Part shown: positions 37,783 through 47,187 of the stretch, piece after piece
Layout: the number at the start of each line of letters is the position of its first letter
Numbering within the stretch: position 1 is the first letter of the stretch
Assembly: GCA_038131955.1 (NCBI GenBank)
Contig: JAYPQK010000002.1
Location: 1 to 64,000 of the forward strand
Reading direction: 5' to 3'
From: SHAN690 sp038131955
Lineage (GTDB): Bacteria; Bacteroidota; Bacteroidia; Flavobacteriales_G; Salibacteraceae
Length of the DNA: 64,000 nucleotides
Position numbers and translations under genes: made by a program
Notes under the pieces: model-generated
Told to the model about the DNA's origin: nothing
Databases searched by the model: none
What the model saw: the letters and a program-made list of their open reading frames with translations, nothing else

Positions 37783-39954
37783 ATGAAAAAATCATTACTG
37801 CTTTTTGCCATGGTGTTGGTTGCGGGCTTTGCTAGCGCGCAGTATTACACTGTGAACTACATCAACGCAGGTCAGAACCCTGGTAACTTGAACCAGGATG
37901 AAGAGCAACCATCTTCATACATGACCGCCAACTACACAGGATATACTGAGATCCTAGCACCATCATCAACGGGATGGTCTGCGACTCAGACGCTTCCTTT
38001 TGCTTTTGAATTCAACGGAGGTTCCGTAAGTACTTACCAAGTAGCGGCTGCTGGAGTTGTTTCCTTCGCTGCGAACGTTGGTACAGCGCCTTCAACTTCT
38101 AACAATTCCCTACCTAGTACTAGTATTCCTGACAGCTCGATCTGCGCATGGGGATTGAACTTGAGTGGTTCAAACGATGCGGTAATTACCAAGACTTTTG
38201 GTACTGCTCCAAACCGCCAGCAGTGGATTATCTGGGCTTCAGCTTCTGCGGCTGGACTTTCTGGAACCTACTGGGCTTATTGGGGTATCGTTATGGAAGA
38301 GACCACCAACAAAATGTATGTGGTTGACATGCGTACCTACTCAAGTGGAGGTGGAAACGTTTCGTTGACCGTGGGTCTTCAGATTGATGGTTCTACTGCT
38401 TTTGAAATTGGCAGCAGCGTTCAGTCACAAAACACCGCTACCGGTGGTTCTTCTTTGTTGACAGATAACACTTATTACGCATTCAACCCAGGTGTTCAGC
38501 CAACTAATGACCTCGAGAACGTTTCTGTAGATAACGGTCCTTACCAAGAAGTGAATACTTCAGGTGACATCGTTGGTACAGTACGTAACTTGGGTAGCGC
38601 GGCTGTAACTACTTTTGAAATTTCATACTCAGTTGATGGAGGTTCTGCAGTAACTGGATCAATTACAGGTGTGAACATTGCTTCAGGAGCTACTTACAGC
38701 TATACTCATCCAACTTCATGGACTCCAACTATCGAGCAGACAAGTACAATCACGACCAACATTGTTTCTGTGAACTCTGCAAGTGATGAGGATAACACAA
38801 ATGATGAGGCGTCTACAGATGTATTGGTTCACCCAACTCCTGTAACGCGTAAGCCAATTCTTGAGCAGTTCACCAGCTCTACTTGTCCTCCATGTACTCC
38901 TGGTAACGCCAACGTTTTGTCAGTTATGTCTAACTACTCTGGCGAGTACAGCAAAGTGAACTATCAGATGAGCTGGCCAGGTGCTGGTGATCCATACTTC
39001 ACGTTGGAAGGACAAGATCGTCGTACATTCTACGCTGTGAACTCGGTTCCATCAATGCACACAGACGGTAGTCTTGGTCTGAATAGCAATAGCTATACAG
39101 CTGCTGTTTTCGAAGCTGCTCAGGATGTTCCTGCTTTCGTTGATCTTACTGTATCTGGAACTTTGACTCCTAACTTCACTTACGAAATGCAAGGTGGTCA
39201 ATTGGTAAAAGTGGATTCATCTTACGTTCTTGACGCTGAGGTTACCATCAGCCCAGTGGTTGATATGCCTGCAGGCTTGGTTGCTCACTTCTCTGTTCAA
39301 GAGAACTTGACTTTCCTCAATGAGGAGACCAACGGAGAGACTGAGTTCCACGACGTGATGAAGAAGATGCTTCCAGACGCAAGCGGAACTACTCTTCCTG
39401 CTATCACCGACGGAAGCACGGAGACCATCAATGAGTCTCACACATTCGTGGGCGAGTATCGCTTGCCAAACGATGCTAGTGATCCCATCGTTCACACGAT
39501 CGAGCACTCAGTAGAGGAGTGGACAGACCTTCGTCTCGCTACTTGGGTTCAAAATCCAACTACTGGTGAGATTTGGCAGTCTGAGAACGCTGCTGTAACT
39601 GTTGCTGAGGAAGTGAACAACATCGAAACAGATACCGTTGACGGTAAGATCGTGATCGTTATTGATGGAGTACAGTACGTTCAATTCGGTGAGAACTATT
39701 CTCCACTCGGCGTGAATGAGACTCCAGCTGACTTGATCAGTGTTTATCCTAACCCAGCGAATGATGTCATCAACCTTTCTGGGGTAACCGGTGCATCTAC
39801 TGTAAGCATCTACGATGCAGCAGGACGCTTGGTAAGCACTACTGTTGTTGAGAACAATGCACTCAACGTTTCTTCTTTGGAAGCGGGTGTATACAACATC
39901 TCAATCGAGAACAACGGAGTGACCAAGATGGAGAAAGTGACAATCGCTCACTAA
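37783..39954 (+). CDS. T9SS-sorted secreted protein, paralogue with different N-terminal domain
   Basis: 723 residues from ATG 37783 (signal peptide KKSLLLFAMVLVAGFASAQ; a start 7 codons upstream is less likely). The N-terminal ~240 residues form a distinct beta module (YTEILAPSSTGWSATQTL), then come the same CARDB-like, Omp28/CPPC and T9SS sorting domains as the preceding gene, with long identical stretches. It looks like a tandem duplication with domain exchange at the N-terminus. Own promoter box and terminators on both sides, so it is independently expressed. Confidence 0.88.
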   Translation: MKKSLLLFAMVLVAGFASAQYYTVNYINAGQNPGNLNQDEEQPSSYMTANYTGYTEILAPSSTGWSATQTLPFAFEFNGGSVSTYQVAAAGVVSFAANVGTAPSTSNNSLPSTSIPDSSICAWGLNLSGSNDAVITKTFGTAPNRQQWIIWASASAAGLSGTYWAYWGIVMEETTNKMYVVDMRTYSSGGGNVSLTVGLQIDGSTAFEIGSSVQSQNTATGGSSLLTDNTYYAFNPGVQPTNDLENVSVDNGPYQEVNTSGDIVGTVRNLGSAAVTTFEISYSVDGGSAVTGSITGVNIASGATYSYTHPTSWTPTIEQTSTITTNIVSVNSASDEDNTNDEASTDVLVHPTPVTRKPILEQFTSSTCPPCTPGNANVLSVMSNYSGEYSKVNYQMSWPGAGDPYFTLEGQDRRTFYAVNSVPSMHTDGSLGLNSNSYTAAVFEAAQDVPAFVDLTVSGTLTPNFTYEMQGGQLVKVDSSYVLDAEVTISPVVDMPAGLVAHFSVQENLTFLNEETNGETEFHDVMKKMLPDASGTTLPAITDGSTETINESHTFVGEYRLPNDASDPIVHTIEHSVEEWTDLRLATWVQNPTTGEIWQSENAAVTVAEEVNNIETDTVDGKIVIVIDGVQYVQFGENYSPLGVNETPADLISVYPNPANDVINLSGVTGASTVSIYDAAGRLVSTTVVENNALNVSSLEAGVYNISIENNGVTKMEKVTIAH

Positions 39955-39978
39955 GCCAATAGTCATAACCAATTTTTT

Positions 39979-40015
39979 AAAAAAGCCCTTCTGCCTTTGG
40001 CAGGGGGCTTTTTTA
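39979..40015 (+). terminator. Rho-independent terminator after the T9SS pair
   Basis: Stem AAAAGCCC..CTGCC/GGCAG..GGGCTTTT with G-T pairs, TTT loop and a T run. Confidence 0.85.
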
Positions 40016-40022
40016 ATGTTCA

Positions 40023-40138
40023 ATGATTAATGAATAGTGAATAATGAATATCTGGTTGTTGGTTTAGTGGTCAAGTGGTCAAATGGTCAAGTGGTAGAAT
40101 AGTTTAAATCTAATACCTAATACCTAATACCTAATACC
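40023..40138. repeat. Short tandem repeats between T9SS gene and hutI
   Basis: An AT-rich stretch (40023-40050) is followed by GTGGTCAA-like 8-mers from 40067 to 40095 (about 3.5 copies) and four perfect copies of TAATACC at 40111-40138. No frame or hairpin is evident. Simple-sequence intergenic repeats of this kind can vary by slippage; no function is claimed. Confidence 0.85.
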
Positions 40139-40174
40139 GATCCCCTCCAAATAACACATATCAAATAGAAAATA

Positions 40175-41419
40175 TCACATCCCAAAGGCCTCCCCATTCA
40201 CATACACTTGCTCGATGTGATCATCGCCGAAGGCGTAGGGTAGGTAGGAGAGTGCCTTCACTGGTTTAGTGAGGATCAAGTTGGCACGCTTGCCTCGTGT
40301 GATCGAACCCAGATCTTCTTCTAGCTCCAATGCAGCGGCTGCATTCAGGGTCATGGCGTTCACCGCCTCGGCAGGAGTCATCTTCATCTTGATACAGGCC
40401 AGAGAGAAGACAAAGTTCATATTACCACTGGGTGTAGAACCGGGATTGAAGTCCGTGGCTAATACGACCGGTAGATCAGCATCCATCAGCTTCCTCACGG
40501 GAGTGTAGGGTATGCTCAAGAAAAACGAACAACTCGGCAAAGCAACTGGCAGGGTCTCACTTTGCTTCAAAGCTTCTAGATCTTCATCAGACAGTACTTC
40601 TAAATGGTCTACGGTCAGGGCGTCAAGTCTGACGCAGGCTTCGATTCCTCCGATGACGTTGAACTGATTGACATGCACCTTGGGTTTCATGCCTGCATTC
40701 TTTCCCGCCACCATGACACGCTCGGTTTGGGATACGTTGAAGTATCCATCTTCGCAAAAGGCGTCGACATAGTCGGCCAAGCCTTCCTTGGCAATGCTTG
40801 GGATCATTTCGTTGATGATCAGGTCAATGTACCCCTCGGGGTTCTCTTTGAATTCATTCGGGAACGCGTGTGCACCCAGGAAGGTAGCTTTAACTGGAAT
40901 AGGAGAGGACTCTTTGATCCGTCGGATTACCCGCAGCATCTTCAATTCACTTTCCGTGTTCAACCCGTATCCTGATTTGATCTCGATGGCTCCCGTGCCT
41001 TTTTTGATCAGAGCATTCAATCTACTCATCGCGCGTTCGTACAATTCATCCTCCGACGCCTCGCGCAGCTTTTGCGCTGAATTCAGAATTCCGCCACCTC
41101 GAGCTGCGATTTCCTGATAACTCAACCCTTGGATACGATCTTCGAACTCCTGATTTCGCCAATCGGCAAAGACGAGATGGGTATGACTGTCCACCCAAGA
41201 TGGAAGCATGAGTCTTCCTGTGGCATCGATCTCTTCGAAACCATTGAAATGACTCCGGTCTAGGTCGCTCATTTCACCAAAGGCCAGGATCTTACCATCC
41301 TTCACCGCGAGCCAGGCGTCATCCAAACTCGGTAGCTCATTCATCTTCTTACCAGAAATACGACGTACGGAGGCTTCCCTGATCTGATGCAATGACTGAA
41401 TATGGGTGAAGAGTTTCAT
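40175..41419 (-). CDS. hutI: Imidazolonepropionase
   Basis: Third step of histidine degradation: 4-imidazolone-5-propanoate to formiminoglutamate. 414 residues from ATG 41419; amidohydrolase fold with metal ligands in DSHTHLVFADWR, HVNQF and DHLEVLSD, and ATDFNPGSTPSGNM near the end. The product is the substrate of ftcD in this window. An alternative start at 41440 adds seven non-conserved residues. Confidence 0.94.
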   Translation of the reverse strand: MKLFTHIQSLHQIREASVRRISGKKMNELPSLDDAWLAVKDGKILAFGEMSDLDRSHFNGFEEIDATGRLMLPSWVDSHTHLVFADWRNQEFEDRIQGLSYQEIAARGGGILNSAQKLREASEDELYERAMSRLNALIKKGTGAIEIKSGYGLNTESELKMLRVIRRIKESSPIPVKATFLGAHAFPNEFKENPEGYIDLIINEMIPSIAKEGLADYVDAFCEDGYFNVSQTERVMVAGKNAGMKPKVHVNQFNVIGGIEACVRLDALTVDHLEVLSDEDLEALKQSETLPVALPSCSFFLSIPYTPVRKLMDADLPVVLATDFNPGSTPSGNMNFVFSLACIKMKMTPAEAVNAMTLNAAAALELEEDLGSITRGKRANLILTKPVKALSYLPYAFGDDHIEQVYVNGEAFGM

Positions 41420-41517
41420 GGTGCTCGCTTTGAAGCACAAGTATAGCAGAAGTCACGCGATTCAAATCCAAGTAGCGCTTGTGTTTTTATCCGATAGAAG
41501 CTTTCCTTTGTATCCGT

Positions 41518-42585
41518 ATGGCAGGCAATTCATTTGGAACCTTATTTAAGTTGACCACCTTCGGTGAGAGCCACGGAACGGCGGTCGGCGGTGTCATTGA
41601 CGGGTGTCCTCCCGGTGTAGCGATCGACCCGGCACAAGTGCAGGCTGAGTTAGATCGCAGAAAGCCGGGGCAGTCCAAGATCACCACACAACGCAAGGAA
41701 AGCGATACGGTTGAGTTCCTGTCAGGAATATTCGAAGGGAAGACCCTAGGTACACCCATCGGCTTCATCATCCGCAACAGCGATGCGAAGTCTAAAGATT
41801 ACGACCACTTGAAGGAGGTATATCGACCCTCTCATGCCGATAAGACTTACGATGAGAAGTATGGCGTCCGTGATCACAGAGGTGGAGGACGCTCCTCTGC
41901 TCGAGAAACTGCCTGTCGAGTCGTTGCCGGTGCTATCGCTCGGCAGTGGTTACAAACCAAAGGCGTGAAGGTCTGGGCGTATGTTTCATCCGTTGGAGAC
42001 GTTACTTGTCCAAAGCCTTATCTTGAACTTGATCCCGCAGAAGTAGAAGGAAATATTGTTCGATGTCCGGACGATGAGACCGCAGGACGTATGATCGAGC
42101 GCATCAGTCAGGTGCGGTCAGACGGCGACACCATTGGCGGAAAGGTTACGTGCATTGCGCACGGTGTTCCTTCAGGATTGGGAGAGCCGGTGTTCGACAA
42201 ACTCAATGCAGATCTTGCTAAGGCCATGACGAGTATCAATGCTGTAAAGGCATTCGAGATCGGAAGCGGAGTGGCGTCTGGCAGCATGCTGGGGTCAGAA
42301 CACAACGATCTTTTTGATGAGAACGGAAGGACCAGAACAAATCATTCCGGCGGCGTGCAAGGAGGCATCTCCAATGGTGAGGATATAATGCTGCAGGTAA
42401 CATTCAAACCTGTGGCCACGCTGATGAAAGACCAAGAGACGATCGATAAGGATGGTCAGCAAACCACCGTGAAAGGGAAAGGTCGGCACGACCCTTGCGT
42501 TGTACCCCGTGCCGTACCCATTGTGGAGGCGATGTGTTTATTAACAATTGCTGATCATTATTTGCGTCAACAGGCCATCCGCTGA
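41518..42585 (+). CDS. aroC: Chorismate synthase
   Basis: Last shared step to chorismate; FMN-dependent removal of phosphate from EPSP. 355 residues from ATG 41518, where AGNSFGTLFKLTTFGESHG begins. Signatures HRGGGRSSARET and, near the C-terminus, GRHDPCVVPRAVP are complete. A longer frame from 41479 would add 13 residues without family support. Confidence 0.95.
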   Translation: MAGNSFGTLFKLTTFGESHGTAVGGVIDGCPPGVAIDPAQVQAELDRRKPGQSKITTQRKESDTVEFLSGIFEGKTLGTPIGFIIRNSDAKSKDYDHLKEVYRPSHADKTYDEKYGVRDHRGGGRSSARETACRVVAGAIARQWLQTKGVKVWAYVSSVGDVTCPKPYLELDPAEVEGNIVRCPDDETAGRMIERISQVRSDGDTIGGKVTCIAHGVPSGLGEPVFDKLNADLAKAMTSINAVKAFEIGSGVASGSMLGSEHNDLFDENGRTRTNHSGGVQGGISNGEDIMLQVTFKPVATLMKDQETIDKDGQQTTVKGKGRHDPCVVPRAVPIVEAMCLLTIADHYLRQQAIR

Positions 42586-42613
42586 GTTTTATTCACTCTT
42601 AACTTCGAGGGCT

Positions 42614-44701
42614 ATGCGATACATGCTATCCATAGCGATTCTTTTTCTCACAACAGGCATTGCTGTGTCGCAACCTTCCGTGTCGACCAAGAGTCTGCGC
42701 ATCACTCCGTTGATCGAGTGTCAAGGCTGCGAGGGTAAAAAGGTCCAGAAGAAGCTCGAGGAGGGTTTGGATCGAAAGAATGAGAAGGAAGATCGACTTG
42801 AGGCACTGCGTGATGCCGTGGAGGAGGATCCGGACTGTGCTCAAGCTCATTACGTGCTCGGAATCGAGTTACTCCGCTCGGCCATGTCCAGAGGCAGTTC
42901 GTTCAAGGCCGCTGAGAATGAATTGAAGCAGACCCTTCAACTCTGTCCCGATTTCCACCATGAGCCATATTACTATCTCGGTCTGATCGCGCTTGGAGCT
43001 AAGCGATACGACGAAGCGGTCAAGCACTACGAACGCTACTTCGAACTTAGTGGCTCGTCAACGGAGTCGCTGGATGAAAGGAGAGAAGAAGAGATCCAAT
43101 TGGACTACGAATACGCTAAGTTCTTCGATGGGGTCTACAAGAATCCGGTCCCATTTAAACCACAGCGCGTGATGGAGGTCTGTACGGGTTATGATGAATT
43201 TCTTCCTTTGATCTCTCCTGACAATGAGATTATGTTACTCACACGGAGATATTCGATCGATTCGCACGTCCGCACCAGTGTGTTAAGCGAGGAGACACAG
43301 TATTCAGAAAAATTCGTGAAAGCTAAGCGACTCCAAGATGAGACTTTTGATGAGGGTGAGCCTTTTCCGACTCCCTTTAATGAGAATGAAGCCTTTCGTT
43401 ATGGCGGGGCGTCCATGACCCTGGACAATAAGCGCGTTTATCTTACGATCTGTAAGCCCGCGAGTATGGGGTATGTCAATTGTGACATCTACACCTCCGA
43501 GTTGAAGTACGGTACAGATCAGGAGACGGGAATGCTGGGTTATTATTGGACAGAGCTGAAGAACTTAGGACCTAAGGTGAACACAGAGAATGGTTTTGAA
43601 TCTCAACCAAGCATTTCATCCGACGGAAAGACGCTCTATTTCTGTAGCGATCGTGGTGAGAATATGGGATTGGAAATCTACTACAGCACGATGAATGAGA
43701 ACGGGCAGTGGCAGGAAGCGAAGAACATTGGACCGCCCATCAATACGTCGTTCAACGACAAGACGCCATTCATGCACTCGGATTCCAGGACCTTGTATTT
43801 CTCTTCGGACGGGCATCTAGGATTAGGTGGACTCGATGTCTTCTATACCAAGCAGAATGATGATGGCTCATGGGCGAAACCAGTGAATTTAGGTCATCCG
43901 ATCAACTCTGAAGGAGACGAACAAGCCTTTGCGGTGAGTACAGATGGCAAGACCGTTTACTACTCGGCCAAGGATCGGGAGAAGCCGGAGAGTATTGATA
44001 TCTGGAGTTTTGAATTGTACAAAGAAGCGCGACCTGACAAGGTGGTGTTTGTCAAAGGAACGCTTACAGATGAACAAGGAGCTCCGGCGCGAGATGCAAA
44101 GGTTCAGCTCAAGAGCATGGAGTCCAAGAACGTGACCGAAGTGGATGTAAATAGGGATGACGGCTCCTACGCCGCAGTGATCCGAGTCCAGGAGGAAGAG
44201 AAAGTGGTCATGAATGTGAAGGCAGAAGGAATGGCCTTTCAGTCCAAATTGATCGAACCCGAGCCAGAAGAACCGAAAGGGATTCGTTTGTCTGGAAAGA
44301 AAGAAGAGGTCAGTACCTTTCAAGAGGTTGATCTCGAAGTGGCCGAGGTAAAGGAGGGAGGTGTCTATAAGATCAATGATATCTTCTATGCCACCAATTC
44401 AGCCGAGATCTCTGAAAAATCGAAGTTGATCTTGATCGAATTTGCCGAGTACCTGAAGGAGAATGAAGGCATGCGTATTGCCATCCATGGTCACACGGAT
44501 AATGTGGGTAAGGATGCCGCCAACCTCGCGCTATCCACCGATCGCGCTTTTTCGGTGAGGCAGTTCCTGGAGTCTCAAGGAATCGAAGGGGCGCGGATCG
44601 AATACCGCGGATTTGGGGAGTCGGTGCCTTTCGCCACGAATGATACAGAAGAGGGGCGTGCCCTCAACCGAAGAACGGAGTTTTTGATCCTTTCTAAGTA
44701 A
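42614..44701 (+). CDS. OmpA-family protein with TPR and beta-propeller domains (PorE-like)
   Basis: 695 residues from ATG 42614: signal peptide (ending GIAVSQ, no lipobox), TPR region (~45-170, AHYVLGIELLRSAM, YYLGLIALGAKRYDEAVKHYER), PD40/WD40-like propeller repeats (~185-450, for example SSDGKTLYFCSDRGENMGLE), a carboxypeptidase-regulatory-like domain (VKGTLTDEQGAPARDAKV) and a C-terminal OmpA peptidoglycan-binding domain (IHGHTDNVGKDAANLALS). This order matches PorE, a T9SS envelope component, and related gliding proteins. Expected to link the outer membrane machinery to peptidoglycan; assignment to PorE proper is inference. Confidence 0.85.
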   Translation: MRYMLSIAILFLTTGIAVSQPSVSTKSLRITPLIECQGCEGKKVQKKLEEGLDRKNEKEDRLEALRDAVEEDPDCAQAHYVLGIELLRSAMSRGSSFKAAENELKQTLQLCPDFHHEPYYYLGLIALGAKRYDEAVKHYERYFELSGSSTESLDERREEEIQLDYEYAKFFDGVYKNPVPFKPQRVMEVCTGYDEFLPLISPDNEIMLLTRRYSIDSHVRTSVLSEETQYSEKFVKAKRLQDETFDEGEPFPTPFNENEAFRYGGASMTLDNKRVYLTICKPASMGYVNCDIYTSELKYGTDQETGMLGYYWTELKNLGPKVNTENGFESQPSISSDGKTLYFCSDRGENMGLEIYYSTMNENGQWQEAKNIGPPINTSFNDKTPFMHSDSRTLYFSSDGHLGLGGLDVFYTKQNDDGSWAKPVNLGHPINSEGDEQAFAVSTDGKTVYYSAKDREKPESIDIWSFELYKEARPDKVVFVKGTLTDEQGAPARDAKVQLKSMESKNVTEVDVNRDDGSYAAVIRVQEEEKVVMNVKAEGMAFQSKLIEPEPEEPKGIRLSGKKEEVSTFQEVDLEVAEVKEGGVYKINDIFYATNSAEISEKSKLILIEFAEYLKENEGMRIAIHGHTDNVGKDAANLALSTDRAFSVRQFLESQGIEGARIEYRGFGESVPFATNDTEEGRALNRRTEFLILSK

Positions 44702-44713
44702 GAGCCACGAGCA

Positions 44714-45127
44714 TCATGCAGGCTCCCACTGGGCAAAAGACGAAGTGGTCTCCCAGAGCTGAAGTTGCTTCAATTGAATGTGGGATGGAAGTCCAGGTTG
44801 GATCCATGCCACGATCATCTCAAGCATGTGCTCGGCTGTAGGCTCCTTGTCGGTCCAGATCATACGTCCTGAATGATGCCTGAACTCCTCAGCCAATTCA
44901 CCGTTGCTGCAAAGCAATAGGGCGTGGTCGAGTTTATCCACTACCTCTCGCTTGACAAGGACTTTCAGGTCGTAAAAATCCATGACCATATCGTTCTGGT
45001 TCAGCTCTTTAGCCGCCACAGATACTCGGAGTTCATAGCTGTGTCCGTGAACGTTACGGCATTTCCCGGGATGATTCGAGATCGCATGGGCGGACTCAAA
45101 GTGAAAGATCTTCGTGATACTCAGCAT
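44714..45127 (-). CDS. queD: 6-carboxy-5,6,7,8-tetrahydropterin synthase / PTPS family
   Basis: 137 residues; zinc-binding histidines in FHFESAHAI and VHGHSYEL, the catalytic Cys in PGKCRNVHG, and EPTAEHMLEMIVAWI near the C-terminus. QueD makes carboxytetrahydropterin for queuosine; close relatives make pyruvoyl-tetrahydropterin. No other que genes are nearby. It follows the tyrosine phenol-lyase-like gene after 6 nt. Confidence 0.85.
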   Translation of the reverse strand: MLSITKIFHFESAHAISNHPGKCRNVHGHSYELRVSVAAKELNQNDMVMDFYDLKVLVKREVVDKLDHALLLCSNGELAEEFRHHSGRMIWTDKEPTAEHMLEMIVAWIQPGLPSHIQLKQLQLWETTSSFAQWEPA

Positions 45128-45133
45128 ACGGTT

Positions 45134-46512
45134 CTATCTTCTTTCAAAGCGTGCTTGGAAGAAGCGAAGGTACTCAGGTTCGTGCGTCATTCGTAAACCT
45201 TTGATCTGATCTCGGTTTTCATACACGGTTGAAATAGAATCTACCACCACATCCATCTGCGCCGGTGTGTATACGCGTCGCGGTATGGTCAGTCGTACCA
45301 GTTCGAGTTCAGGGTAGTGATTCTCGCCTGTGACGGCATCCCTTCCTGCGGATACAATTCCACGCTCCATGGTTCTAACACCCGAATCGGCATAGATCTC
45401 TGCGGCTAGAGCCTGTGCAGGAAAGTGGTCTTGAGGTACATGTGGTAAGAACTTCTTCGCATCCAAGAACACACCATGGGTTCCAACAGGATGGACGATC
45501 GGCACACCTGCTTCGATCAGTTTGTTCCCCAAGTAAAGACCTGTCCAACTCGAGCTCGTATGTGGTCTTCCTCTACAGACTCACCAATTCCAATGGCCAT
45601 GGCTTCCATGTCACGACCAGCTAAACCTCCATAGGTGTGAAGCCCTTCGTAGATCACCTCCATGTTGCTGGCTTTTTCGTAGATATCCTTGCTATTCATA
45701 GCGAGGAATCCACCGATGTTGACCAGCGCGTCCTTCTTAGCACTCATGGTTGCTGCGTCTGTCAGGCTACAGATCTCTTTCACAATTCCGGCAATGCTGC
45801 GTCGCTCATATCCAAGCTCTTTCTGTTGGATCATGAAGGCATTCTCAGCGACCCGCGTCATGTCATGCACGATCAGGATGCCGTATTTGTCAGCCCAAGC
45901 CCTGACTGCTTTTAGATTTTCTAAAGAGATCGGTTGACCTCCGGCCATATTGACGGTACTGGCCACGCAGATGTAGGGGATGTTCTTTTCGCCCACTTCC
46001 TTTCTCAAGCTTTCAAGCTTTTCTAGGTCACAGTTACCCTTGAATGGGAACTCACTTGTAGGGTCGTGCGCCTCGTCGATGATCACATCGACAAATTTGC
46101 CCCCGGCGAGTTCTTGGTGGAGTCGGGTAGTGGTGAAGTACATGTTTCCGGGGATGTAGTCAGCCTCCTTGATCAGGATCTTTGAGAGGATGTGCTCAGC
46201 GCCTCGACCTTGGTGGGTGGGGACTACATATTCATAGCCATAATAGTTGCGGATAGCATCCTCGAGGTGGTAAAAGTTCTCAGAGCCAGCATAGGCTTCA
46301 TCACCGAGCATCATGCCCGCCCATTGTCGGTCACTCATGGCTGATGTGCCTGAGTCGGTGAGTAGGTCGATATACACATGCTTGGACCGGAGTAGGAAGG
46401 TGTTATAACCTGCGTCTTGTAAGTATTGCTCACGCTGCTCTCTTGTGGTGAGGTGAATGGGTTCGACCATTTTGATCTTATAGGGTTCGGCCCACTTTCG
46501 ATTTCCTTTCAT
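45134..46512 (-). pseudogene. Tyrosine phenol-lyase/tryptophanase family enzyme, frameshifted
   Basis: PLP beta-eliminase. Both parts are clear: an N-terminal frame (46512-45517, DLLTDSGTSAMSDRQWAGMM, NMYFTTTRLHQE, PLP lysine in MSAKKDALVN) and a C-terminal frame (45532-45134, GVPIVHPVGTHGVFLDAKK). One base is missing near 45538-45540; restoring it gives a full-length protein of about 460 residues. At the positions separating the two family members, the sequence has the Thr of TTTR and the Arg of MERG, as in tyrosine phenol-lyase; tryptophanase has Asp and Ile there. It may therefore act on tyrosine rather than tryptophan. The start at 46512 (MKGNRKWAEPYKIK) is preferred to 46542. Confidence 0.85.
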
Positions 46513-46805
46513 GGTAATCCATGTTTGGTTGAACTCCCCCAAGAATGGGAAGTTTTCTTAGCGCATAGGTAGGAGGAAGAGGGTGCAAATTCTATGAGCC
46601 TTGTCAATCCAGATCGATTTCAGAAGAGTCATAGGTCATGTTTGGCGATCGAAGTAGATCAAAAGACAATGTATTTGAGCAAAATGAAGTACTGAAATCA
46701 GTTGTAAAATACGTCCAACGCACTGATAAACAGAAAGATGTAAAGAGATTGAATCGAAATCAAATTCAAGGATTGACAATAGCCATACATTTTTACATTT
46801 GCAGC

Positions 46806-46890
46806 GGAGAGTTGGCAGAGTGGTCGAATGCGGCGGTCTTGAAAACCGTTGACCTTCACGGGTCCGGGGGTTCGAATCCCTCACTCTCCG
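46806..46890 (+). tRNA. tRNA-Ser (anticodon UGA)
   Basis: 85 nt, with acceptor stem GGAGAGT/ACTCTCC, discriminator G, anticodon loop CTTGAAA (anticodon TGA at 46840-46842), a long class II variable arm and T loop TTCGAAT. CCA is not encoded. A second copy of its 3' 69 nt lies at 48996-49108. Confidence 0.97.
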
Positions 46891-46900
46891 CATACCTAGG

Positions 46901-46930
46901 GTACCAAAATGTACCAAAATGTACCAAAAT
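46901..46930. repeat. Tandem decamer GTACCAAAAT (three copies)
   Basis: Three perfect head-to-tail copies start 10 nt after the tRNA, with a fourth degenerate copy (TGTACCAAAATGCACC) at about 46973-46988. The last copy runs into the terminator stem. Direct repeats beside a tRNA 3' end are typical of recombinase-binding arms of integrated elements, but no integrase is present, so this is inference. Confidence 0.8.
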
Positions 46931-46961
46931 GCTCAAAACCAACGTTTTGGGCATTTTTTTT
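46926..46961 (+). terminator. Rho-independent terminator downstream of tRNA-Ser
   Basis: A 14-bp stem from AAAATGCTCAAAAC to GTTTTGGGCATTTT (one G-T pair), 4-nt loop, then a long T run. Confidence 0.85.
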
Positions 46962-47130
46962 ACCCAAACGGGTGTACCAAAATGCACCAGAGCAGAGGCT
47001 GTTGGCACACTATCCTCGAGTATCCTTGAGTCATTCGAGCAGAGCATCCTAGCAGAATATCTTCGAGAACTTTGAGCACATCCTGCTCGAGTACTTTGAG
47101 TGCTTACTATGGAGAACAGGCAAGATTATG

Positions 47131-47184
47131 CTGGACAACGTTTTGGCTAAACTGCGTTTTAATGCAGTTTAGGCGTTGTTATAC
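47131..47184 (-). other. attC-like imperfect hairpin downstream of the AT-rich T9SS gene
   Basis: Read with the upstream gene (minus strand): outer 6-bp stem ACAACG/CGTTGT, an asymmetric bulge (1 nt versus 6 nt), an inner 9-bp stem CTAAACTGC/GCAGTTTAG, and an 8-nt loop. GTATAAC (47178-47184) and GTTGTCC (47133-47139) sit at the ends, close to the integron R'' (RYYYAAC, 6/7) and R' (GTTRRRY, 5/7) boxes. It begins 3 nt after the stop codon, as a cassette recombination site would. No integrase gene is in the window. It could instead be a plain transcript-ending hairpin, though it lacks a T run. Confidence 0.4.
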
Positions 47185-47187
47185 ACT

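Noticed and set aside
40023..40138. Possible CRISPR or integrase-site array
   Set aside because: The repeat units are 7-8 nt with no spacers; simple sequence repeats only.
46638..47075. 145-residue frame running through tRNA-Ser
   Set aside because: It contains the well-known artefact translation of a tRNA-Ser and the decamer repeats; not a protein gene.
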